Shown piece by piece: positions 1 through 12,600 of a stretch of 64,000 bases of DNA. The notes beneath the pieces were generated by a model, which was not told the origin of the DNA, did not search any database, and saw only the letters and a program-made list of their open reading frames with translations. Every line of letters starts with the position of its first letter. Positions within the stretch are counted from its first letter, which is position 1. The translations under genes were made by a program, and so were the position numbers. The stretch comes from Bimastos eiseni (taxonomy: Eukaryota; Annelida; Clitellata; Crassiclitellata; Lumbricidae). The stretch covers positions 2,638,295 through 2,702,294 of the forward strand of contig OY365817.1 in assembly GCA_959347315.1 (NCBI GenBank). The letters run 5' to 3'.

Positions 1-591
1 TGATAACTTTAATCTCTCTGATGTCTAAAGTGTTTGCCTAAGCGTTGATCGTTTGGGAGTATTTGACGGCAGCCCTCTCTTGTTTGCCATATCATTGCTG
101 TCCATTAGTACTCTAACTGGATAGTTCGGACAATTAATGGAGTGGAATTTCTGAGGCGCAATTGTGTAAATAGCTTGAGCGTTTGTTTGCGATGTGTTAG
201 TCAGCATGGCTTTGTTAAGGGTTGTCGTGTGATATCCGGTATTGTGAATAATTACGAGGGCATTGTCGTAAAAATATGAAACCATTGTGAAATAAGAATT
301 GGTTTTCTGGAAGTTGAACTGCATATATATTGCTACATACATGCAGTCATATATACCTACATGCATACATACATAGTCATTCATACATGCACGCAGATAT
401 GCATAGACCCAGTTATACATGCATTAATGGTGTGGAATTTCTGAGACCTGCCATTATAATTATAATATCGGTTTAAGTAAATACTAATAGCAATTGCGTT
501 CTACAGCATTAGCTAATCACATGGCGTTGTTTTCTTCCTAGGTGGTTGGTTTGTTGATTCGTGCTGAGTGCGCGTGTGGGTGTGTTCGTGG
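1..591. other. 5' flank of the L1-type gene, no gene recognised
   Basis: No convincing coding sequence. Positions 310-420 are rich in ATACATAC-type simple sequence. A short phrase around 'taatggagtggaatttctga' recurs at about 135 and 425, so part of this stretch is an old duplication. The segment just before 592 must hold the promoter or 5' UTR of the gene that starts there, but I see no clear TATA box or initiator. Confidence 0.4.
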
Positions 592-673
592 ATGAAAATG
601 TCGTTGAATCTCAGGTTATTCCTGCTTCTGCCTTCGTTCCTCTGGGTCATTCTAGGACAGGATGGACCGGATG
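592..673 (+). CDS. L1-type gene exon 1: start codon and signal peptide
   Basis: ATG at 592 opens a stretch coding for Met-Lys-Met followed by a leucine/phenylalanine-rich core and a Gly-Gln boundary, a typical signal peptide with probable cleavage near residue 22. A second in-frame ATG at 598 would give nearly the same peptide. The exon ends in phase 1 before gtaggt, matching exon 2. The start choice is by inspection; no transcript evidence is available. Confidence 0.75.
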
Positions 674-3600
674 GTAGGTCAATTCAATTTCATTAAATGC
701 AACTTAGCAGATATTACATATGAAACTGCTACTTCAAGTAATAAAGTTTATTATTAGTTGTTGTAATTTCAGACTTTTTCATTAAATCCGAAATTATACA
801 AAACCATTTGAAAGAGAACTACTGCTGTTTGGTCATCTTGCTGCCCTCCTCCTCCGTCTAGGATTGGGACTGATACTGCCAGAGTTTGATCAGTGGTGCA
901 GTTTTATATATGTTATTGTTTGTGTAAGTTTCAGTTTAAGAATACAGTCTGATTACATAAATCATTAACGTCGCCCTCCTCCCTTATCCAGGCTTAGGAC
1001 TGACACTGCCAGAGTGTTAGCAATGGTTAAGTTTTTTAATCACTTACAGTAGTAGCCGTAGTGGTTTCAGTTTAACAACAGTGGAAGATATCATAGATGA
1101 TTAGCCTCGCCCTCCTCCTTTATCCAGGCTTGGGACGGGCACTGTCAAGTGCAAGCAGTGGAGGAGTTTTAGTGGCCGCCTTACTTTCTTGCATTACTGC
1201 AACGAGCATTATTTTTTTCAGGTGCTTTTGACAGTTTCTTGCATTATGATAATTAACCAACGTGAAAGTCTTGACTCCGAAGCGCTATTGGTCGGTGCCT
1301 TGTGCGTCATGTGCCGGCGCTATATGAGTTACTAATTAAATAAATTATTTTCAGCTTGCTTCTAGGCGTTGGTGTTTGTGTGTTTTTAGGCTGGGCAATC
1401 CGACGTCCATTATGAAATTAGTTCTCTGGGGAATCGAAGAGTGGCGCTCTGTTTACTCTATGGTACAGAGTGGAGATGGGTGCATTGTACGTTTAGGCAC
1501 CGTTAAGGGAATATTGCATCATCGGATAAGGCGCTGGGTATTGCATTTGGGGGTATTTAGCAGTGTTGTATGCAAGACTTTAAACTTCAAGACGAGACCG
1601 AGACAGTGAGATGTCGAGACCGAGACAGTGAGGTACCGAGACCGAGACACTAGGTTCAAGACAGTTCGAGACAGTAAAAGACAAGTAATCCTATATAAAA
1701 GGCTGTAAAATAGATATGTATCCGCTTTTGGGAATAATGTTTATTTGTATTGTATATCGTACCAATTCCTAAGAACAGTTTCTATATTGCCGAGTTTTAT
1801 CTTTTTCGATGTTTCTTCTTCGGCCTATCTTCTGAATAGTATAAAGAAAGCACGTCTGAAATCTTCTAGACGATTTTAAACAAGCAAATTCGATAACAAT
1901 ACCAAACGAAATTATAAATTTGCGCATATCCTTACTAACCTTGAGAAACTCGAAGTTGTTCCGATCGTTTCGGTTATGGTGGTTTTACACCAATGACAAA
2001 CTATTAGCCAATAGCTATTGTTTGTAAATAGGCCTAACTTCAAATTGCGTAAACGCAAACTTCACAATTTCAGGTTCTCTCTCAGACATTTTCCACTTTA
2101 AGACAATTGAATTCATTTCAGTATTATGTGACTCGCGCATTAACTAGAATTAGTACAGTTTCTCATAAATTCCGGTTTCAGTTTCTAGCGCAAAATTTTA
2201 AGACCGTTAACGCGAAACTTATCGAGACCACTTCTTCAAGACAGAACAAGACCGCTTCTTCAAGACAGAACAAGACTTTTACTTAAAGACAGTTTCTAAA
2301 AATTCAACACACTACCTCGAGACTGAGACCTAGACAACAGGCTTCCGAGACCGAGACACTAAAAAAACTGTCTCGAGATCAAGACACTGTCTTGAGACCA
2401 TACAACTCTGGTATTTAGGGGTTACAGGCTCAACCCACTACAGGAATTAATGATTTAAACAAAAAAATTTCATAAGATGACCATTTCCAATGGAAACCCC
2501 AGAAATTGTTTTCTGGCTATGCTCTTTATACTCCTGTATAGGCTATGTATAGGTCTCTTGTGGGTTTTTTGATCCCACATGGACTTCGTGTTGTCACTCT
2601 TTATCAGGCGTTTTATATAGTCTGATATAGCATAGTATATAAAGGTAGGCCCCTATGTTCTTTAATACCTGGGTCTCGTACTGCTACAACTCAGCATCGT
2701 GCCTACAGTGCCTCTGTTGGCCCTTTGCTGTGGAATGACCTTCCTGCTACAACTCTTGCTTAAAGCTTATAAATCTGTTAGTGCTATACTGTTTCTGCTC
2801 GTTCTCTTAAGACTTTTCTTTTCTCTAATGGTTTTTCGCACTGGCCTCTGATTAGGTTGTACTGTGAGACAGTGAGAGGTGATTTATAAGCGTGTAAATG
2901 AATAGAATAGAAAATATTTCATTTGCCTTGGTCACATCGTGTCAACAGAAGACTTCAGGAGTGTTGGCCGGTGAAACCTCTGGAATAAGTTTTTTAACAA
3001 TTGCCGACACCTATAACATACTGTGCTAACATGATGTGTAAAACTACACCAGACAGGAGATGACAGAATTTCTTGTAGTCTTGGAGACTGTAGAACGAAT
3101 GGTCAGCCACCAGATGAGCCATGCACCACCAGTGTGCAAAGTGCGAAAGGCATTTATGGGACCTATGTAGTATACTATGTATTTGGAAGTTAGAACGATC
3201 TTTGCTTTTGAATGATATTTCTTGTAGTCTTGGAGACTGTAGAACGAATGGTCAGCCACCAGATGAGCCATGCACCACCAGTGTGCAAAGTGCGAAAGGC
3301 ATTTATGGGACCTATGTAGTATACTATGTATTTGGAAGTTAGAACGATCTTTGCTTTTGAATGATATTCCCTCCGCGACTTAAGACTTCTTTAATCACCG
3401 GGCTTTTTGCAAGACTTTTCTTTTCCCGGGGGGGGGGGCTTTTCGCGCTGGGAGCCCCTCTGATTAGGTTGTACTGGGAAAGACTCTATGGAAATATGTA
3501 TATACAATACTATATTGTAGGCTTTTGTCAAGCGCCTCTGAGTATTTATCCTGCTGAGGGGAGAGCCGAAACAAATTCACAGAATGAATGAATAAAAATG

Positions 3601-6600
3601 CTGGGTAGCTGAACTTTTTTGGGAGTGCTAACGGCATTAATGGATAATTACTTATAGTAATTAATGTATGTCAACTTGTCAGCCTCCTTTAGACGGTGGT
3701 ACCTTCGCACTCCGTCCTCGCACGTACAATTGATAGATCCCGCGTGCTGAGGCACTAACTTAGTGTAGTTGTATCGCCCGACTGCTATACAGATGCACGT
3801 ATAAGAACTGTTGACGCCGTGCACATGTGACATTGCTTGACCTTAGTCCTGACAGAAGTATGACTGGTAATAGGGTAAAAAGGGAGCTTGCCTTTCCAAG
3901 GTGGGAGAGACATTTGACAGAATTCATCAAGTGTGGTTATGTTATGGTTGTTTACAGGTGGGTTTTGGGTTTTGGCCTGAGTCAAAGGTTCTCAAAGTCT
4001 TAGTTAAATTTAAGTCTTAGTTTCGTACAAACTACTGATGGATCAGCTCAGAAGTCGTGTTAGTCGTCGTCTGGAAATAGAGGAATCTGTGCTTTACTTT
4101 CCTCATTGTGGATCTTATTCTTTGTTAATTATTTTCAATATATAAATATATTGAAACAATTGTGTTCTTCAAACAAACTTAATAGGAGCATATCTTCCGG
4201 GATTGTTGCATGTTCCCTATCAAGTTTGAAGAACAGGCCACTGCCTGCACTCTGACAGTGCCAGTCCCAAGCCTGGATAACGGAGAAGGGCGACGGTAAT
4301 GATCTTCGTTGTCACAAAGTGTCCTCAAACTGAAACTATTACTACTCGCCAGTGTTAAGTGGTCGTCCATTGTTGCTTTCTCAGTTCAACCACTGTTTGT
4401 CTCTGTCTATATAATACTCTGCCGACACTTCGAGGACAATGGCTTTAATGCCAATGCACGTACCACATCTCAAACACAAAGCTCATAGGTAGAATTCCCA
4501 GGCTCAAGACTGCCTTGTTGCCTTTGTGAGTGCTGGGTTGAATCAGTCGTATTATATTCAGCAGAAAAATTGATCCGATTAGTCACTTTTTCGACTGAGA
4601 TGTTGTTGACAGAACTATGCGACAAATTTACAGATTAATTATTTCTCGTTAACAAAGAGCAATGCGAATCTGTGACATAACGATTGTCGGCTCGAGCGGG
4701 CTCAGCACACTCTTTGTAGATAAGGAAAGAAACTGATGAGAGAGTTTGTAGATATTGTCAATTCAGTGTCGGATGCACGAGGCATTGACCTAAGGCGCTG
4801 CCATAACAGACGTGCAGAGGGTCAGCCAATAGCTATGGAACCAGCTCTTTGAGACCGTGAAGCAGCCTATGATGGATAAGCAATGTGGAAAAGCTAAGTA
4901 TAATTTGGAGAAGGTAGGTGTAATGTATGACTCGTAGGGGTGATTTAGAAGAGGCATGTGCACTTTGTGAATGTAGATGTCATTTAGATAAGTATATGCA
5001 TTTTGAAGTAGGTGAGAACAATTTGGAAAATGTAAATGCAAATTGGAAAAGTTAAGAACAATTTGGATAGTGTAGGTGCAATTTGGTCAAGGTAAAAGAG
5101 CAATCTGGAAAATGTAGGTGTGATTTGGAAAACGTTGGTTAGTTGCTGGGCAGGTGTCAATGGCCAGAACCTTGACTACCAAAGGCTCCAATATCGAGGA
5201 GTTCGAAATGAATACCTGCCCTAGGTTCCAGTCTGAAATGTGAAAGCTTTACCCTTTTGCTGTTGTTGGCCCGAGTGGAATCCCATTAAATTGGACATCT
5301 GTTTGTGTTGTAGTTCGGCTTCCTCCATCTATAATCGAAGGACCGGACAAGACTTCTCACGACTTCACTGATGATGGTAGCTACGTTCTCAAATGCGTTG
5401 CGTCCGGGATTCCAACGCCCACGTGAGTAAAAAATGAATTTATCGCCTTTCATTTTTTTCATGTCCACTTCCCCAGGTCCTGGGCTGAAGGGTATCCCGG
5501 ACCGCTAAGATAAAATTATTCTGTGGGACAAGGTGGCTTACTGGTTAGTGTTGGCCATGTAATGCGGAGAGCATGGGTCGAACCTCCTCCATTCAGACTG
5601 TTATTTAGAGCTGTGCAGATATCACTTTTTTGCCGATTATGCTGATACCGATTATTGCCGATTATTTCATTTGCCGATACCGATTATAATAACCGATAAC
5701 CGATTATTTCATTGTGTTTTCCAAAGATGTACTGTGACTCACTCTGTGCAACAGCTATAAGCAGAAGACGTTGCTATGACAGTGTCTAGTATCAGTCAGG
5801 TAAACATTATGCCCAGGTGAACCAGCTATAATGGTGTGGGCACGTGCGGAAAAGGTCTCTGTCGCACCGTGCAAAGTCGAATGAGCATTGTAAGCTATCA
5901 TCATCACTATTTCCCCAAACATTGAACTATTATGATGGGAACGTCTCTTGTAGCGAATTCATAAATATAATCACTTTATTCTTCTATCAAACACGCCATT
6001 CCCTCCCCCAGACACGCCACTCGAATGCCACTTTGGCCAGAATTAGGGCATCAGTGGTGGTGTCCGATGGGCAGCCAGCAGAGACGAAATAGCTGCCACG
6101 GTAATTTAGCAGGGCTCTGTGACTCACTCTGCGCAACAGCTATAGCCTTCGAACATTATTCCACGGTTTAAATACGAGCGCAATGCTACTGGGTGGTCTG
6201 AAGTAGTCATGCAATCTCTGCCTGTCTGATAACGAAGATCGTTGGCATTGATTTCCTCTTTTATCCAGGCTTGGGACTGGCACTACCGTTGTTGGAGAGT
6301 GAACTGTCGTCGAATATTAAGCTCTGAGTAGACGCCTTTTAAATATGTTGTCATAAGCTATTGTTAAACCCTGAGAAATTCAATGTAACACGGGGCAAAC
6401 TACACGTATATAGCTTTGTTGAGAGGCGATTTAAAAGGTGTCTAAGCACTGTAAGCAGAGCCTAACATTTGTAGTTATTTAACATTTGACGACAACTTTT
6501 AAATATCTGTCTAGGCCACTGATTGTTTGGCTAGTTGTGTGATAGCAAAGATGATCATCATCGCCGCCCTCCTTCATTCTTCAGGCTGTGGACTGGCACA

Positions 6601-9600
6601 GCCTGAGTTTGTTATCAGTTTATGGCGACAAAAGCCGATTATATCGACACAGATTAGATTGAACAGTTCTCACGTTTCCTTTAGCATAATGCAACTATCA
6701 ATATCATCATCGTCGTCGTCATCATTACCTTTCTGATTTATCTATGGCCCCAGGTGGTGACTAGAATGGTGCAAGTTACCCCAAGCAGCCTATTTTCAAA
6801 GTGTACATGGCCCTAACAACTGCAGTTCTTTCAGCCTATCACAAGTGAACTTACATTTCTAAGTTCTAACGGCCAATGAAGATCTTCATTAATAATGCGT
6901 GTTTCTCAACCTTATAATTAATTATCTCGTGATCATATTCAACTAAGCGGGAAAACAGTCAAATGCTGTAGATAGAACTACTAGCCTACACACTGTATTT
7001 TGGTGAAGGTTCGAAAGTCTGAAGATCCATAGTTACAGAAGTTCTATTCATGAAATGCATTCCTGCTTTAATAGGACTTTGATTAATGAAAATAATGCTT
7101 GCATAAATGGAAGACTAATGAAAATAATCATTGCTTATATTTTATAGTGCAATTGAAACTGGATTGATGAAAAATCAGCGTTGGACTATGTTGAACTTGT
7201 ATTATGTTAAATTGCTGGGGAAAAACTGTAGTGTAAATATAGGTTTGATTGATGCTCAAACTATATGCTACCATGGGCGAATTTTCAATAATAATTCGCT
7301 AAAATGATGGACTACCCAACGAGGAGTAAGTTGCCAGCCATTAACATGACAAATTGGTTACGATTATTATCTTACAACTCGTTATATCAATGAAAATAAT
7401 GAGCATGAGCATCCATAATAGGACAGTGAAGAAGGTTTCTTGATGATGTGAATGTTCAGATTGCAAATACGTTGTAGGTATGAATGGCAAAAGGATGGTT
7501 ATCAGATCGTTGTCAGCGGTAGGGTCGAGCAACTCGGTGAAGGGTCAATCCAGATCAATGAGCTTGGAATCCTAGATGAGGGGACCTATGAGTGCCGGGC
7601 TTCGAACGCCTACGGGGTGGCCCTGACCCACAAGATCGTCCTTCGGAAGGCGGTGCTGGCCCAGTACCTGATGAAACCGGTGTTTGAGCCGCCGCCGGAG
7701 ATTGAGGGAACGCCGTTCGTCATACCCTGCCAGCCGACCAAGTGGTACCCTAAGCCCATCTTCTCCTGGGGCTTCGTAGGAACCCCAGAGGATTTGACGG
7801 AGACCCCACTTCGCCCGGACAGGCGCTTACAGATTGATGAAGATGGTTAGTGATTTCAAGTGTATATTATTTAATCTGGTCTATATAATCTAGCCCAGGA
7901 TTTTCCAATCTTTTCTATGCCCCACACCCTTGGAAATGTCTGACCAATGTTAGCACCCCCTGCAAAATATTTTCTCATTTGAAGACTAAATTTTACATGA
8001 ATTTAGTGTGTGCAGACAAATTCTTTTGGGAAATAGAACTTGTCACAATTTTTATCAAACTACATAAGTCGATTCTACTAACAGGTTGCTGCTTGTACTT
8101 TACTCCATAAACTTTGGTTCCTTGGCTGATATGTCTCCTTATTTATCTTTGGACAATGGATTTTTCCTAGGTTATCATGACTTCTTACCATAGACTGTTA
8201 GAAATCTAATCCATATATTCTAATTCATATTATCCAATTCATTCATATAATCTACTATGATCATATAACCAAGTCCATATAATCCATATATGATCCAGGT
8301 TATCGTGATGCTCAAAGCATCAATTGATGTTTTTGCAAGACAGCTGCATTTGACATTACCTTCCATCCATGCACAGAGGTTCCACAGTTCATAAACTTGT
8401 ACAGTGTACACACACGGAACCAGATGACATAACATTGATTGTGGGCGCCGAGTAGCCGCGAGTTGAGGACTTGCTGAAATGTAATGTGATCAAGCATTTA
8501 TATAGCACCCTTTCAATGGCCTTACACGGTGACCCTCTGAGTAGAGGAGACTTAAAAACCTACTCTCCGCCTTACATGGTTAAAAATTGCCTTCCTTTGA
8601 AGAAGCCCAGTCAATGTCGGAAAGTTCAGGAAAGACTAGTCAAGCTATGGTCGGTTGTATTGCCACCAGTTGAAGCTAATGAATCGTGAGTGTAAGCATA
8701 GGTGAAATCAAGGAATGACCAATTACAGGAAACTGGAGGCACTTATACCAAACCTTTGGACCAGCCAATAAAAACATCTGAGAACTCAACACTGTTGACT
8801 TCAAATTGACCTGATTTTGACATCAACATCAAAGACCGTTGACGTAGATGGGAAATAATTCTTAACATGTAATGGAACCAGGTTTATACATAAATTGAAT
8901 TATTTATTATTCCACAGTTTGACATCGTCGTATGACATCAATGGTCGATGACGACAATTTGAAACATATACAGTACAGTGATAATAAATTCATAGCATCC
9001 AAAAGACACAATTCATAACTGTCTGAACTTTAAACTAATGTTCATTGTTTTACACATAAATAATAACGGATTAACATCATCTATAGTACATGTCATGTGG
9101 TAACTCATGCAAATGTAGCAATATTTGCATCAATATTTGGATCAAGAAATGTTCAGAATCAAAGGGAAGGAAGGAGAAAAGGCAAAGAGAAGATGTTCAA
9201 AGGACTTCTGGACAAGACAAAAAAGAAACACTCGGGAGATTAGGTAATGCAAAACAAATTCTAAAATGCTTCTATGCAAATGTAAAGAGCCTAATAAATA
9301 TGGAAAAGAGATTGGAACTTGAAAATTATGTGGAAAAAGAAGCTCCAGATATAATTGGCCTAACAGAAACGTAAGCTAAAATGGATATAGAAGATTGCGA
9401 ATTTGCATTGGATGGATGTGTAATGTTTAGGAAAGATAGAGAAAATCAGAGACTAAATGGTCATGGAGCAGGAGGTGTCCTGCTATACGTGAAGGACACC
9501 ATTAAGGCAATAGAAAGACAAGACATGAGGAATGCGAAATTCAAAGAGAGTGTATGGAGTGAAATATACTATGGTGTAAATAGGTTGTTAGTCTGCGTAT

Positions 9601-12600
9601 GTTATAGACCACCAGATGTGAACCAGGAAACAGAAGAGGGACTACACGAAATAATTGGAAGGGCAAGTAAGGAAACAACGATTATAATGGGCGACTTTAA
9701 CCATCATATTGACTGGGAGGAGTCGGAAGGAGAGAAAATACAAGATAAAAAGTTTCTAGATGTTTTTAATGATGCATTTCTTCAGCAACATGTTGCAGAA
9801 GTAACTAGAGAAGGAAGCAAGTATATCCTAGACCTGATTATGACATCGCAGGAGAACATGGTGGAGAACATAAGGATAGGAGAGAACTTCCACACAAGTG
9901 ATCACCAAATTATCAGATGGTCATGGACAACAGCAGATTATTTGGAGACAGTAGAGAAGCAGAAGAGACATAACTATTTTAAGGCTAATTATGGAGAGAT
10001 AAAGAAAAGCTGAGGGACATGAATATTGAAAACAGGAAAGAAGGGCATGGTGTAAATGAAAGTTGAAAAATCCTAAAGAAGTGTTTGAAAGAAGTAATTG
10101 AAGAATACGTACCAGTAACAGGAAATTTGTTTTAAAAAAGGTTATGGGTTACAAGAGGTACAGAAGAAGAGAAGAGCTAAGCAAAAGGCATGGAGAAATT
10201 ATAACAAGCTAAAGTGGAGCATGGAAGGTAACGAAAGGCGCAACCAAGAACCGAGTATTCAGAACCGAGTTACAGAACTAAAGAAACAGTATGTAAAAAA
10301 ATGGAACGATTCTAGCAGGACTAATAAAGAAGCCATCCAGAAATACGAAACGAAGTTGGCTCAAAATGTAAAAAATGACAGCAAGAGCTTTTACAAATAT
10401 GTAAGAAATAGACAGAAAAAGAAGGATAGAGTAGAGCCACTGATCAACGCTGAGGGAGAAATTATCATAGAGGACAAAGAGACAGCAGAAGAATTAAATA
10501 AGTACTTTGGATCTGTATTCAGCCTAGAAGATACCAGAGGCGCTTGCGATGTTCATGGGAAGAGAAGAACAGAAGTTAGAGAATGTACTCTTTACAAGAG
10601 AAAAACTTATAAATGAATTAGAGAAACTGCGCACGGACAAAAGTCCAGGGAATGATGAACTGCATCCTGTGTTTCTGAAAGAGCTAAGGGAGGAGTTGGG
10701 GGGAATCTTGTCACAAATAATGGAGAAGTCAATGGCAACTGGTGAAATACCGCAAGACTGGAGGGATGCTGTCGTAGTACCTCTCTTCAAAAAAGGCAAC
10801 AGGAATGAAGCAAAGAATTCTAGACCGATCAGCCTCACAAGCGCAGTATGCAAAATAATGGAAAAAATCATGAAGGATGCGACAGTCGAGCACCTGAAAA
10901 GGCACCATGTAATAGGTACCAGCCAACATGGTTTCATCAAGGGGAGATCATGCCTAACAAATCTACTGGACTTCTTAGAAGAAGTTTATGAAAAACTGGA
11001 TGAAGACAAAGCGGTGGATATAGTGTATTTTGACTTTGCGAAAGCTTTTGACAAATTTCCACACATAAGGTTGGAAAGAAAACTGAAGGCAGGAGGAATA
11101 GGAGGAAATTTGCTCAAATGGATAGGAAATTGGTTAAAAGACAGAAGGCAAAGGGTAGGAATTAGCGGAAAATTCTCTGAATGGTTGAGAGTAATGAGTG
11201 GAGTGCTACAAGGGTCGGTTTTAGGACCGCTGCTCTTCACATTGTTTATTAACGATATCAACATTGGAATAATCTCAAAAATCTCAAAATTTGCTGATGA
11301 TACGAAATTATGTAGAAAGGTAAACAAATGGGAAAAATATGTTCTGTTGTACATATGGGAAAGAGAAATGAAAAATTTCAATAAACATTAGGAGGACTGA
11401 ATATAAGAGAATTGGAAGAAGAAAGAGACCTAGGGGTGGTCAAACATAGTAGTGCAAAGCCATCAAGGCAATGTTCAGAGGCAGCAAAAAAGGCCAACCA
11501 GGTGTTAGGAATGATCAAAAGAACAATAGTCAGCAGAGAGAGAAATAATTCTCGAGTTGTATAAAACACTGGTCAGGCCACACCTTGAGTACTGTGTACA
11601 AGCATGGAATCCATACTTGAAACAAGATATCGAGAAATTAGAAAGAATACAGAGGAGAGCAACGAAAATGATAAAAGGATACGCAAATCTAAAATACGAG
11701 GATAGATTGAAGAGATGTGGATTGACAACGATGGAGAGAAGAAGAACAAGAGGAGACTTGATTGAAACTTACAAAATAATGACAGAGAAAGACACACTAC
11801 CAGTGCAACAGTTTTTCACATTTACAATGGACAATAAAACCAGAGGTCACAGATACAAGATATATAAAAGACCGGCAGGTATATGGATGCAAAGATTTTA
11901 TAGTTCAAGGGTAGTAAATGCATGGAATGAGTTAGATGAAGAGACCGTTGCAGTTCATTCAGTAAAGGCATTCAAGGAGAAACTGAAGAAATTTGGGTAT
12001 TAGAAAGAAGTAACGAGGAAACAAAGGAAGAAAAAGAAGTGGCTCTTACACAGATATGATCTTCTGAGCCACTATAAAACATGTTATGTTATGTTAAAGC
12101 AAATTGTGTATGACCAATCACTAAGTACTTTTATCTAAACATTATTACAGAAATATTTTATAATAATGTAAGTCTATACTATTTATTTATCATGTTATAC
12201 CAAGTGATAATATACAGTAAACTACATCTTTGCATAGATTTTGAATTACTCACCGTAACTTTCTGATACAACTCCATTAACATTTGTCATATATGCATAT
12301 ACATGTATGAAATGAGGTCAATATTAATTATCACATGTTTGAATAAGTATTTAATTAACACAATCAATGCAAGGTATTTGAAATAAAGATTTTTCTAAAA
12401 TCAACACAGCATCTATTACTAAGAGATTACTTGAGATAACTTCTCATCATAAATGCAATAGATACTTGATGCAAGAAGACAACACTTCCCTCAGCGCACT
12501 AGTACCTGAGTACGTGTTGAATTACATTTAGCAAATTTCATTCTGAATAAAGATTTCTTAATCTAGTGTAAAATGTTATCCAGATATTTACAGACTGTAG

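Larger units (their letters stand above)
674..5313 (+). other. Intron 1 of the L1-type gene, repeat-filled
   Basis: The 4.6-kb intron holds three spaced copies of a GC-rich repeat (about 800-1170), an 850-bp hAT-type element (1561-2410), LINE 3' ends (about 2640-2910 and 3366-3600), a 149-bp tandem duplication (3071-3368), an inverted copy of the GC-rich repeat (about 4200-4360) and a decayed minisatellite (about 4870-5130). I see no coding exon between 674 and 5313. Confidence 0.7.

Noticed and set aside
1..420. 131-codon minus-strand open frame at the left edge
   Set aside because: Its 5' part is ATACATAC simple sequence and the rest matches nothing known; not supported as a gene.
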